Part shown: positions 18,601 to 26,028 of the stretch, piece after piece
Layout: every line of letters begins with the position of its first letter
How positions within the stretch are numbered: the stretch's first letter is position 1
Assembly: GCA_041685505.1 (NCBI GenBank)
Contig: JAWLFQ010000024.1
Location: 1-31,805 of the forward strand
DNA: 31,805 nucleotides
Reading direction: 5' to 3'
Source of the DNA: T1Sed10-7 sp041685505
GTDB taxonomy: Bacteria; Actinomycetota; Nitriliruptoria; Nitriliruptorales; Nitriliruptoraceae
Notes under the pieces: model-generated
Database searches by the model: none
Told to the model about the DNA's origin: nothing
What the model saw: the letters and a program-made list of their open reading frames with translations, nothing else
Made by a program: the position numbers and the translations under genes

Positions 18601-19030
18601 CCCGATGCCCGCGGAGCGGGCTGTCGCGTGGGCCGCGAGTTGGAACCCACCGTCTGCCTGGCGGGATGTCCGGCCCCTGCCGGCTGACCGGCTGCCAGGG
18701 TTGATCGCAGAGATCGAACACCGGGTGTGGATCCGGCAACTGCGCGACCACCTCGCGGGGCATCGGCCGGACCCGCCCGGCATGGACCCCGTGCGGTGCC
18801 GCCTGGGCACCTGGCTCGAGCGCATGACCGCACAGACGGCGACACCCTGTCTCGACGCCCTCGCCACGCGGCATCGCGAACTGCACAGCCTCGCGTCCCG
18901 GTTGGTGGACCAGCGCGCTGACGCGGGGGCGGCTGCACCGGACGCAGCGACGAAGGACCGTGGCCTCGCGCAGCTGGAGGCGGCGAGCGCGGCCCTCGTT
19001 GCGGAGTTGGCGGCCTGGCGGCACGCGTGA
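15659..19030 (+). CDS. Receiver-PAS3-GGDEF-EAL-CZB c-di-GMP signalling protein
   Basis: A 1123-residue soluble signalling protein with no membrane segment. Order: receiver domain (34-150, phospho-acceptor D83, K135), three PAS domains (about 190-305, 320-430, 445-560), GGDEF (570-730), EAL (745-985) and a C-terminal CZB zinc-binding domain (1015-1123). GGDEF has an intact 648-652 signature but no RxxD I-site, and Asn624 replaces the guanine-contacting Asp (AAGN for the usual AAGD). The EAL motif is ESL (777-779), while the other phosphodiesterase residues appear intact: N in VNID, E in IEILE, DDFGTGYSSL (898-907), K in KIDRSFV, E in LAEGVET. CZB ligands are H1021, C1047, H1072 and H1076, spaced much as in E. 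coli DgcZ. Net activity is more likely c-di-GMP hydrolysis than synthesis, tuned by phosphorylation, PAS ligands and zinc (inference). GTG 15665 has better Shine-Dalgarno spacing than ATG 15659. Confidence 0.94.
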   Translation: MLVTRTEQHAVATAAQPAPASAAQRDGAANDGGRILVVDDDEGVLELVRTLLDRHGYDVVTTRSADEALTLATRHVPELVLLDVVMPEVDGLELARELQQQAGSAAAPVIFLSALHDAESKARGFATGGVDYLTKPFRREELLARVGSHLQLHRVRRQLQAREAELEQLLGNASEEVLASERALSRRTAELAALFAALPDVVFVKDLQGIYIEGNPRFEELLGRPLTELMGRRDEELFPAELAHRLRAQDQATLDADAPMTGEEWVTLPDGTTVLLETITAPVRDGGGEPLGLLGIARDITARHDEQQELRRSRAELLEAQEVAGLGSWQVDMVTGQMTWSQQTFRILGLEPGEIPRRRDVAALVHAEDRDRVLAAWERAQRDGTGEVEHRLARDPQVWVRQRVRFERDAQGALQRALGTMLDITTHTQARFAVEAEQARLEDALAAARAATYEWHVPTDLVHPSQRWCQMLGYDPDRDGPLTVQTWSTWIHPDHAPTVRAALQRLVDAQEEQHEVEFRLQRRDGRWLWVRGLSRVTQRSSEGHALRVSGLIIDITHEKAHQEQLSFVAEHDGLTGLINRQRFSQHLREELLTDRGPQERLAVVGFDLDGFEAVNAAHGRAAGNQLLVEIATRLLRCVGDRHRVARIGGDEFAVAVPVPATDGGWRDAVEELYDAVTHPIRLQGRPLQATASIGVTLYPQARDSDAEQLLRQADQAVYQAKLAGKDRYHLFDTERDAHSRERYQLIDEVHAALSEERFVLHYQPQVNMRTGEVLGFESLIRWQHPERGLLAPGAFIPQLAGHPLSIEIGNWVIEEALGQLARWRDAGLDTTVTVNIDTAQLYDPAFGRRLETQLAAAPGVRPEQLGIEILETGALEDLAHVGELVDHIRALGVTVALDDFGTGYSSLTLLKRLGADVVKIDRSFVMELLEDTEHALIIDSVVSLARNFQRTVLAEGVETDAHGVLLLELGCELAQGFGIARPMPAERAVAWAASWNPPSAWRDVRPLPADRLPGLIAEIEHRVWIRQLRDHLAGHRPDPPGMDPVRCRLGTWLERMTAQTATPCLDALATRHRELHSLASRLVDQRADAGAAAPDAATKDRGLAQLEAASAALVAELAAWRHA

Positions 19031-19074
19031 CCACTGCCAGCGGTCCGTCGTTCGCGACCAGCAACCACGGCCGA

Positions 19075-19087
19075 CCACCCACGGTGG
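19075..19087. terminator. Short hairpin between convergent genes
   Basis: CCACC and GGTGG pair around a 3-nt CAC loop in the 61-bp gap between the GGDEF-EAL gene and the lipoprotein gene. There is no T-tract and the stem is only 5 bp, so this is a weak terminator candidate. Confidence 0.25.
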
Positions 19088-19091
19088 CCTG

Positions 19092-19853
19092 TCAGCCGTC
19101 GGCCTCGGTCGGCCGCAACGTCACCTCGATGCGGTCGTAGTAGATCGACGTCCGTCCCTCGAAGCCGGAGTCGGTCCCCACGAACAGCCACAGCGAGCCG
19201 TCCGCAGTGGTCGTGACGTCGGCGACCGTGCCCTCGCGGGTCACCATCGCGTAGGGAGGCGGGTCCGACTCCAGGGCCTGCTCGCACGGGATGCCGTTGT
19301 CGATGGTCCCGGCCACCACGGCGGCGTCACCGCCCTGGGACTGGCCACCCTTGTCGACCGAGAGCCGGGACTGTCCGTCCTCCATGACCGGGAGGGGCTG
19401 CTCGGATGCTGCCCCCACCTTGAAGTAGACGGACTCCCCGGGGGCACCGCCGATGCCGGCGCAGCCGGTGGGGGCGTTGGAGGCGAACCGCACCGTGAAG
19501 CTCGCGGTGTAGCTGCGGTCACCCTCGAGGCCGTCGTCGGGGGTCACCTCCCGCAGGAGGTAGGCGAACACGTCGTCGGACGGGTTGTCGGCCGCGAGAT
19601 GGAAGAAGCCGCTGCCCTCCTCCAGTCCTGGCGGCGAGACACCGGTCTCGGAGATCACCTCCGCCGGGCGGGTCGCCTCGGTGTAGTCGGTGATCTCGCT
19701 GGCCCAGCCATCGGAGCCGCCGTCGAAGTCGTAGGACAGGGTCACCGCGCCGTCTGCCGGCGGTGATGTGGACGGATCCGACCCATCGGTCGCATCCCCG
19801 CAGGCCACGATGCCGAGCGCGGTCACGAGCAGGATGATCGCTGTGCGGTGCAC
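19092..19853 (-). CDS. Secreted lipoprotein of unknown function
   Basis: A 253-residue predicted lipoprotein: a basic start (VHRTA), a hydrophobic segment and the lipobox IVAC with lipidated Cys18, followed by a Ser/Pro/Asp-rich linker. The mature part is rich in beta-strand and aromatic residues (YDFDGGSDGWASE, FFHLAADNP, SYTASFTVRFAS, SLWLFVGTDSGFEG, IYYDRIEVTLRP), suggesting a jelly-roll or lectin-like sandwich exposed outside the membrane. Two further Cys (in TGCAGI and IPCEQ) could form a disulfide. I do not recognise a named family. GTG 19853 is supported by GGGAG upstream and by giving an immediate signal peptide; the longer in-frame version to 19940 would bury the signal. It diverges from the ATP-grasp operon across ~267 bp. 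Confidence 0.8.
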   Translation of the reverse strand: MHRTAIILLVTALGIVACGDATDGSDPSTSPPADGAVTLSYDFDGGSDGWASEITDYTEATRPAEVISETGVSPPGLEEGSGFFHLAADNPSDDVFAYLLREVTPDDGLEGDRSYTASFTVRFASNAPTGCAGIGGAPGESVYFKVGAASEQPLPVMEDGQSRLSVDKGGQSQGGDAAVVAGTIDNGIPCEQALESDPPPYAMVTREGTVADVTTTADGSLWLFVGTDSGFEGRTSIYYDRIEVTLRPTEADG

Positions 19854-20120
19854 GGCTGCTCCCTCACGGTGTGAGACGAGGATGACCCGGCGTGGGTGGT
19901 ACCGACACCGACGAACGGTCGCCCCGGGGGGCACGACCACCTACCCGGCCGGCATCGCCCGCTCGCTCGCACCCTGCCCGACCGACCGGATCCCTCCCAC
20001 GCGTCACCCGGCCGTTGATGGCTACGGTCGAGGAGGTAGACGCGTCGTCGGGTGCAGCGCGCCGACAGGGCGATCGACACCCGCGGTCCGTCGTCGGCTG
20101 TGCCGACAGGGAGGGTGCGG

Positions 20121-21398
20121 ATGCGCCGCTTGGCGATCATCGGTCCGGACCAGCAGCGCCTGGAGTGGCTCGAACGGATCGGTCAGACCCGTGACTTCGA
20201 GGTCGAGCCGCTGCTCGCGCGGGAGAAGGTCCGCTTCGCCGCGGGCTTCGACGTCGACGCGCTGCTCGACGAGGCCCGGCGTCACCTCGCGCAGCTCCAC
20301 GTCGACGGGATCACGACGTTCTGGGACTTCCCGAGCTCCTGCCTGGTGCCCATCCTGGCTGCGGAGCGGGGACTGCCACACGCGCCGCTGCGCGCGGTCG
20401 TCAACGTCGAGCACAAGTACTGGAGCCGGCTCACCCAACAGCGGGTCGCTCCGGACGACACACCCGCCTTCGCTGCGGTCGATGTGTTCGCCGACGACGC
20501 CGGTGCGCTGCCACCGCTGGACTATCCCTTCTGGCTCAAGCCGGTCAAGGCCGCTTCCGGCCACCTCGGTTTCCGCATCGACTCCGATGGCGATCTGCGT
20601 GCCGCGATCACCCGGCTGCGCGCCGAGATCCACCGCCTCGGCGCGCCCTTCGAGGCGGTCATGGAACGGGTCGACGACCTGCCCGAGGAGGTCGCTGCCC
20701 GCGGTGGCTGCGCGGCGATCGCGGAGTCGATCCTGGAGGGCGAGCAGTGCACCCTGGAGGGGCACGTGCACGACGGCGAGATCCAGGTGCACGGGATCTT
20801 CGACATCCACCGTGCCGCCGACGGTTCGACCTTCACCCACTACACCTACCCCTCACGACGCTCTGAGGCAGCCCGCGCCCGCATGCACGCCATCGCCTCC
20901 GAGCTGCTACGCGAGATCGGCTACGACCACGCGGCCTTCAACATCGAGTTCTTCGTGGACGAGGACGCGGGACGCGCACGGGTGCTGGAGATCAACTCCC
21001 GGATCAGTCAGGAACACAGCTACCTGATGAAGTGGGTGGACGACACCACCAACCTCGAGGTGATGGCGGAGGCCGCCCTCGGTGACGAGCCGGACATCGA
21101 GGTCCGCAGCGGCCGCGCAAGGGTGGCGGGCAAGTTCTTCGTCCGTCGTGACGAGGACGCCATCCTGGCCGCCGTCCCCGACGACGAGCGGATCGCCGCA
21201 CTCGAGCGACGGTTCGCGCCGTGCGTGCTCGAGCTGGTCGCCCAGCCCGGCGACCGGCTGTCGGCGTTGCGCGACCAGGAGCCACACAGCTACGTCGTCG
21301 CCTACGTCCACCTCGGCGCCGACGACCTCGAGGAGCTGTACGACACCCACGCGCAGGTCATGGAGCAGCTCGATCTGCGCTTCGAACCGGTCGACTGA
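20121..21398 (+). CDS. ATP-grasp family carboxylate ligase
   Basis: A 425-residue ATP-grasp protein, which would activate a carboxylate as acyl phosphate and join it to an amine or other nucleophile. Evidence: an N-terminal Rossmann-like start (RRLAIIGPDQQRL), the ATP-lysine strand YPFWLKPVKAASGHLGF, adenine-binding ESILEGEQCTLEG, and the metal-binding segment FNIEFFVDEDAG followed by VLEINSRISQEHS, giving the E...E-x-N-x-R arrangement. The C-terminal ~100 residues (GKFFVRRDEDAIL onward) form an extra domain as in carboxylase-type ATP-grasps. Substrate is unknown. ATG 20121 follows GGGAGGG closely; GTG 20115 is possible. The S15-family hydrolase begins 20 bp after its stop, so ligase and hydrolase are probably cotranscribed. 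Confidence 0.87.
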   Translation: MRRLAIIGPDQQRLEWLERIGQTRDFEVEPLLAREKVRFAAGFDVDALLDEARRHLAQLHVDGITTFWDFPSSCLVPILAAERGLPHAPLRAVVNVEHKYWSRLTQQRVAPDDTPAFAAVDVFADDAGALPPLDYPFWLKPVKAASGHLGFRIDSDGDLRAAITRLRAEIHRLGAPFEAVMERVDDLPEEVAARGGCAAIAESILEGEQCTLEGHVHDGEIQVHGIFDIHRAADGSTFTHYTYPSRRSEAARARMHAIASELLREIGYDHAAFNIEFFVDEDAGRARVLEINSRISQEHSYLMKWVDDTTNLEVMAEAALGDEPDIEVRSGRARVAGKFFVRRDEDAILAAVPDDERIAALERRFAPCVLELVAQPGDRLSALRDQEPHSYVVAYVHLGADDLEELYDTHAQVMEQLDLRFEPVD

Positions 21399-21418
21399 GC
21401 GACGACGAGGAGCACCGT

Positions 21419-23470
21419 TTGCACCTGCTCGACGAGCTACCGCAGCCCATCACCGAGACCGAGCACCTCCTGATCCCCGTCCGCGACGGCGTCCGGCTGG
21501 CAGCGAGGTTGTGGCTCCCCGAGTCCGCGGCTGCACAGCCGGTGCCGGCGATCCTGGAGTTCATCCCCTACCGCAAGCGGGACGGCACCCGCCTGCGCGA
21601 CGAGCTGCACCACCCCTACTTCGCCGGTCACGGGTACGCCTGCCTGCGGGTCGATCTGCGTGGCAGTGGCGACAGCGACGGCGTGCTGACCGACGAGTAC
21701 CTCGAAGAGGAACTGTGCGACGGCGAGGATGTCATCGCCTGGCTCGCCGAGCAGCCCTGGTGCGACGGCCACGTCGCGATGATGGGCATCTCCTGGGGCG
21801 GGTTCAACGCGCTGCAGGTCGCTGCCCGTCGCCCGCCGGCACTCGGTGCGATCATCACGGTCGCCTCCACCGATGACCGCTACGCCGACGATGTGCACTA
21901 CATGGGTGGCTGCCTGTTGGGCGACAACCTGTCCTGGGCCTCGACGATGTTCGCCTACAACTCCCTGCCGCCCGACCCGGAACTGGTCCCCGAGTGGCGG
22001 GAACGCTGGCACGAGCGCCTGGAAGGCTCGGGCCTGTGGCTGCGGACCTGGCTCGAGCACCAGCACCGCGATCCCTACTGGCAGCACGGGTCGGTGGCCC
22101 AGGACCCCGGTGCGATCGACGTCCCCGTCATGGCCGTCTCCGGCTGGGCCGACGGGTACAGCAACGCGGTGTTCCGGCTCCTGCGCGACCTGCGGGTGCC
22201 ACGTCTCGGACTGGTCGGTCCGTGGAGCCACAAGTACCCCCACACCGGCGTTCCCGGCCCGGCGATCGGTTGGCTCCAGGAGTGCGTGCGCTGGTTCGAC
22301 CGCTGGTTGAAGGGCCACGACAACGGCGTCGATGCCGAACCGATGCTGCGGGCCTGGATGCAGGATTCCGTCCCGCCCTTCACCACCTACCACGAGCGCC
22401 CCGGCCGGTGGATCTCCGAGCACGCGTGGCCATCGCCCAACACCGACACCCACAGCCTGCGTCTGTCGCAGGGACAGCTGCACTGGGACGACGAGGCACC
22501 GACGGGGGTGCCCGGGCCGTCGGCAGGGACCCCGCCGCAGCCCCCGGAGCGGCGCGTGCTGCACTCACCGCTCTCGCTGGGACTGTTCGCCGGCAAGTGG
22601 GCGTCCTACGCACGTGCGCCGGACCTGCCGGGTGACCAGCAGGAGGAGGACGGCGGGGCGTTGGTCTTCGAGACCCTGCCCCTCACCCACGACGTGGAGC
22701 TGCTCGGCGCCGCGGTGGTCGAGGTCGAGCTCTCCTCCGACGTTCCGGTCGCGATGGTCGCCGCACGACTCTCCGACGTGCGCCCCACGAAGGAGGCGAC
22801 GCGGATCACCTACGGCCTGCTCAACCTCACGCACCGCGACGGCCACGATCACCCCGAGCCGCTCGTCCCCGGCGAGCGGACCCGCGCACGGATCCAACTC
22901 AACGACGTCGCCCAGCGTTTCCCGGCAGGTCACCGCATCCGACTGGCGTTGTCGACCTCCTACTGGCCGCTGGCGTGGCCGTCACCCGAGCCCACCCACC
23001 TGACGATCTACCCCGCCTCGAGCCGGCTGGAGTTGCCGCTGCGGCACGCCGTGGACGACGCACCGATCACCTTCGGTCCGGCCGAGGCGGCGCGGCCGAG
23101 CCCGTCGACGATGGTGGAACCACCCGAGAGCGCGTGGCAGGTCTACAGGGACCTCGGCACCTCCGAGTCCATCCTGCAGACCGTCGATGATGCCGGGGCG
23201 CGCCACCTCGAGGACATCGACATGATCGTCCGCAAGCGGGCGGTGGAGCGCTACGCGGTCACCGGCGCCGATGTGACCTCGGCGCGGGGCGAGACGGTGT
23301 GGGAGGTCGGACGCGAACGCGGCGAGTGGCGGGTGCACACCGTGACCCGGACGGTGTTGACCGGCGACGAGTCCGCCTTCCACCTGCACGCCACCCTCGA
23401 TGCCTACGAAGGTGACGAGCGTGTCCACGCCTCCAGCTGGACCCACCGGATCCCCCGCCGGCTGGTGTGA
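21419..23470 (+). CDS. CocE/NonD family (S15-type) alpha/beta hydrolase
   Basis: A 683-residue hydrolase of the X-Pro dipeptidyl-peptidase/cocaine-esterase family. The catalytic triad is visible: Ser125 in GISWGG, Asp245 in SGWADGYSN and His271 in GPWSHKYPH. The N-terminal strand and DLRGSGDSDG loop fit the fold, and the C-terminal half has the jelly-roll domain (SSDVPVAMVAARLSDVRP...ALSTSYWP) plus a ~120-residue beta-rich tail ending RIPRRLV. No signal peptide, so it is cytoplasmic. The start is probably TTG 21419: GAGGAG lies 6 nt upstream and no ATG or GTG lies between the upstream gene's stop and the conserved core. Substrates in the family are esters, amides or X-Pro peptides; pairing with an ATP-grasp ligase hints at a product made by one and cleaved by the other, or a regulated amide (inference). 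Confidence 0.88.
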   Translation: MHLLDELPQPITETEHLLIPVRDGVRLAARLWLPESAAAQPVPAILEFIPYRKRDGTRLRDELHHPYFAGHGYACLRVDLRGSGDSDGVLTDEYLEEELCDGEDVIAWLAEQPWCDGHVAMMGISWGGFNALQVAARRPPALGAIITVASTDDRYADDVHYMGGCLLGDNLSWASTMFAYNSLPPDPELVPEWRERWHERLEGSGLWLRTWLEHQHRDPYWQHGSVAQDPGAIDVPVMAVSGWADGYSNAVFRLLRDLRVPRLGLVGPWSHKYPHTGVPGPAIGWLQECVRWFDRWLKGHDNGVDAEPMLRAWMQDSVPPFTTYHERPGRWISEHAWPSPNTDTHSLRLSQGQLHWDDEAPTGVPGPSAGTPPQPPERRVLHSPLSLGLFAGKWASYARAPDLPGDQQEEDGGALVFETLPLTHDVELLGAAVVEVELSSDVPVAMVAARLSDVRPTKEATRITYGLLNLTHRDGHDHPEPLVPGERTRARIQLNDVAQRFPAGHRIRLALSTSYWPLAWPSPEPTHLTIYPASSRLELPLRHAVDDAPITFGPAEAARPSPSTMVEPPESAWQVYRDLGTSESILQTVDDAGARHLEDIDMIVRKRAVERYAVTGADVTSARGETVWEVGRERGEWRVHTVTRTVLTGDESAFHLHATLDAYEGDERVHASSWTHRIPRRLV

Positions 23471-23491
23471 TCGCCGCCGCCCTGTCTGGCT

Positions 23492-23525
23492 CCCTGCCAG
23501 CGCAGTCGGCCGCCGGCGTGCAGGG
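23492..23525. terminator. Possible bidirectional terminator hairpin
   Basis: In the 80-bp gap between the convergent S15-hydrolase and M28-peptidase genes, CCCTGC (23492-23497) can pair with GCAGGG (23520-23525), and the overlapping GCCAGC can instead pair with GCTGGC just beyond. The loop is long (22 nt) and there is no T-tract, so support is weak. Confidence 0.28.
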
Positions 23526-23550
23526 CTGGCCGGGACGATCCAGTGGGGTG

Positions 23551-24723
23551 TCAGCACAGCTCGGTGGCGGCGATCGCGAGCAGTCCCGGTAGGTCGGCGG
23601 CGAGTTGCCCGAGCACGGCGAGGTCGAGCACCTCGAGGGTGTCGGCGGGGGTGTGCGCGAGGCCGCCGAGCAGGGCGTGCACGTCCTGGCTGGTGATGGC
23701 CAGCGCGGGGATGCCGCGCATGGCGAAGATCGCGTGATCGCTCTCGAACCACGGTTCGGCCGGGGCCCAGCCCGCGCGGTGGTCGAGCCAGGTGGCCAGC
23801 CTCGCCTCGAGCACACCAGGGGTCGACAGCGTGGCGAGCGACAGCCCCTGCCCGATGAGCCCGACCCCGTCGACGTTGACGACCCCGGCGATGTCGTCCA
23901 GGTCGGTGGCCGCGAGCCACGCGACCTCGCCGCAGCTGTCGATGTGGTCCTCGCCGTTGAACAGCACCAGCTCGAGTGGCAGGCCGTCGAGGTGGCCGAG
24001 CTCGGTCAACGCCAGCAGGGTCGCGACGCTGGCGGCGTTGTCGAAGGCACCGGGGGTCGTGGCCTTGCTGTCGAGGTGGGCGCACAGCACCAGCCGTCGG
24101 GGCTCGTCGTCCAGGCGCGTCGACAGGTTCACGCCCGTGCCGGCGTGGACGGCACCGGAGACGGCGAGGTGGAGCGGATCGCCGGTGGCCACGGTCCACC
24201 CGATGTCGGTCGGGACGGTGGTCGAGGGGAACCCGAGGTCCGGGTCCTCGAGGATCGGTTCCCAGTGGTCGGAGACCGCCACGACCGCGGCCGGTGCCAG
24301 CCGTTGCAGCGCGACCCGGATCCGTTCGTGCTCCGGGAGGGAGAGGAAGGGGAAGACCGCCGGGAGCAGCTGCTCGCGGGCCAGCTCGTCGGTCAGGACC
24401 ACGATCGTGTCGCGCCCTTCCTCGAGCTCCTCGAGCTCCGAGAGGCGTGCGACGCGGACCGCCCTGCCGTGGACCTCACCGGCCGGGCTGTAGGGGTTGG
24501 GCGCGACGTCGAACCGTCTGTCGCCCACCACCAGGTACCCGCTGCCGGGCTCCCACCAGCGGGTGGTGCAGGGCAGCGCGGTCACCGCACAGCCGGCGGC
24601 ACTGAGGCTGGCACGGACGTGGTCGGTGGCGCGTCGGTTGGACGGTGATCCGGGCGGCCGCGCGCCGATGTCCTCGACCAGCACCTCGAGGTGGTGCCGT
24701 ATCCGTCGCTCGATCCGTCGCAC
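23551..24723 (-). CDS. M28 family zinc peptidase
   Basis: A 390-residue co-catalytic zinc aminopeptidase-type protein. Ligand and catalytic positions are visible: H216 in LVLCAHLDS, bridging D228 in GAFDNAAS, the acidic pair E258-D259 in FNGEDH (ED instead of the usual EE), D285 in VVNVDGVG and H357 in AHTPADT. A PA-like insert seems to occupy about residues 80-185. There is no signal peptide, so it is probably cytoplasmic. The start is GTG 24723, preceded by GGAGGG; in-frame sequence upstream belongs to the antisense-like frame of the neighbouring zinc-ribbon gene. Substrate (aminopeptidase, carboxypeptidase or amidohydrolase) cannot be decided. It follows the zinc-ribbon gene on the same strand by 62 bp. 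Confidence 0.88.
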   Translation of the reverse strand: MRRIERRIRHHLEVLVEDIGARPPGSPSNRRATDHVRASLSAAGCAVTALPCTTRWWEPGSGYLVVGDRRFDVAPNPYSPAGEVHGRAVRVARLSELEELEEGRDTIVVLTDELAREQLLPAVFPFLSLPEHERIRVALQRLAPAAVVAVSDHWEPILEDPDLGFPSTTVPTDIGWTVATGDPLHLAVSGAVHAGTGVNLSTRLDDEPRRLVLCAHLDSKATTPGAFDNAASVATLLALTELGHLDGLPLELVLFNGEDHIDSCGEVAWLAATDLDDIAGVVNVDGVGLIGQGLSLATLSTPGVLEARLATWLDHRAGWAPAEPWFESDHAIFAMRGIPALAITSQDVHALLGGLAHTPADTLEVLDLAVLGQLAADLPGLLAIAATELC

Positions 24724-24785
24724 GGGGGTTCCCTCCGCGTTGGCTGCGGGTGCGCGGGCACGCTCACCCACACCCCAGCCCGTCC

Positions 24786-25010
24786 TCAGCCCATCCAGAA
24801 GCCCTTGCGGTGGGAGATGCCCAGCAGCCGGTTGCAGTCCGGGCAGGCGTAGACGTACCGCGTGCCGAAGCGGGCCTTGGCGCGGCCGCTGGTGTGGAGC
24901 CGCCGCGTGCGGATCGTCGCGAGCGCCGCGTCGCAGTGCGGGCACTGCGCGACGAGTTGGGGGTCCTCCTCGACCTCCACCTTGCGTGGACTGGGTTGCG
25001 GGGTGCTCAT
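24786..25010 (-). CDS. Small zinc-ribbon protein of unknown function
   Basis: A 74-residue protein with two CxxC knuckles, CPHC (C23, C26) and CPDC (C56, C59), separated by 29 residues, forming one classical zinc ribbon. The spacer is basic (RTRRLHTSGRAKARFGTR), and the tail reads CNRLLGISHRKGFWMG. It could bind nucleic acid or a protein partner; I do not recognise a named family. The start is strongly supported by AAGGAG 5-6 nt before ATG 25010. It lies upstream of the M28 peptidase gene on the same strand and may share its transcript. The ~195 bp between it and the methyltransferase shows nothing recognisable. Confidence 0.8.
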   Translation of the reverse strand: MSTPQPSPRKVEVEEDPQLVAQCPHCDAALATIRTRRLHTSGRAKARFGTRYVYACPDCNRLLGISHRKGFWMG

Positions 25011-25205
25011 GGCCGCTCCTTCGCTGCGGTCCCGGGGCACGGGGACGATCCCCGAGGGTGTTCGTGGGGTGTTCGTGTCACCTCGGCAGCATGGAACAGC
25101 ACCGCCACGCAGGCATCGGCCGTGAGAGCGACACCGTCCTCATCCCAGGGGTGGAGGTCGCGGTGCGCGCAGCAGCCAGCACGGGGCACCGCGTCGCCCA
25201 CCTGG

Positions 25206-25832
25206 TCACGCCTCCACCACAGGGGGGCGAGCTTCGATCTCGCGCCACACGCCGTCGCGGCGCACCGTCACGATCTCCAGTCCCGCGGCCTCGACGTTGC
25301 GCTCTGTACGCCGGTTGACCTCGGGGCCGAACAGCCGTCGCGCGAGGGGACTCACGAGATCAGCCAGCGCCCCCAGGATGCGGTTGCGGGGACGCACATG
25401 CTCGAGCAGCAGCACCCTGCCCTCTGGCTGCGTGACGCGGGCGAGCTCGCGCAAGCCCTGGACCGGGTCGGCCACCGAACAGAAGACGCACGTCGCCGTC
25501 GTCGTATCGAACCGGTCGTCGTGGTAGGGAAGGTCCTCCACGTCAGCGACCTCGAGGGTCACCTCGACCGCGGCCTCCTCGGCACGGCGTCGGGCGCGGG
25601 CCAGCATCCGCGCCGAGATGTCGATGCCGGTCACCTGGACCCCTGGGGGGTAGTGCTCGAGGTTCAGCCCGGTGCCGACACCCGCTTCCAGGACCTCACC
25701 GGTGGCGCGGGCAAGCACGCGGCGGCGGCGACGTGCCCCACCCAACCACTCCATCGGCCCTGAGTACAGGTCGTAGACCGGCGCGATGCGGTCGTAGATC
25801 CTGGCCGGTCCCGTCCCACGCTCGCTGCCCAC
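25206..25832 (-). CDS. Class I SAM-dependent methyltransferase (UbiE-like)
   Basis: A 208-residue Rossmann-fold methyltransferase. Motif I is VLEAGVGTGLNLEHY (about 47-61), followed by the acidic GIDISARML loop, ADVEDLPYHDDRFDT and the post-motif VLLLEHVRPRN. The N-terminal IYDRIAPVYDLY is typical of UbiE/COQ5-like and phospholipid methyltransferases. The substrate is unknown; the lack of menaquinone or ubiquinone genes nearby argues against a confident UbiE call. GTG 25832 is preferred because GGGAGG lies about 5 nt upstream, while GTG 25838 abuts it. It lies 196 bp downstream of the histidine kinase gene on the same strand, a gap in which I see no gene. Confidence 0.85.
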   Translation of the reverse strand: MGSERGTGPARIYDRIAPVYDLYSGPMEWLGGARRRRRVLARATGEVLEAGVGTGLNLEHYPPGVQVTGIDISARMLARARRRAEEAAVEVTLEVADVEDLPYHDDRFDTTTATCVFCSVADPVQGLRELARVTQPEGRVLLLEHVRPRNRILGALADLVSPLARRLFGPEVNRRTERNVEAAGLEIVTVRRDGVWREIEARPPVVEA

Positions 25833-26028
25833 GCGCACCTCCCAGTCGCCGCCCTGCTGCGACTGCAGTGTCGTGCATCGGGGTGATCCCACCCTGGGGT
25901 CTACTCCTCCCACGCAGCGCCGTCCACCCACGGGCCCGCGGATACCCGGGGAGCGGCCAGGAGGTGGCACGTGCCTCCGTGGCGGCATCAGGATCGGCGC
26001 AGGGCGCACCCCGATGGGTGGTCGTCGG

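Noticed and set aside
15614..19078. A 1154-codon open frame on the - strand opposite the GGDEF-EAL gene
   Set aside because: It mirrors the codon structure of the real gene and shows no recognisable domain; long antisense frames are expected at this GC content.
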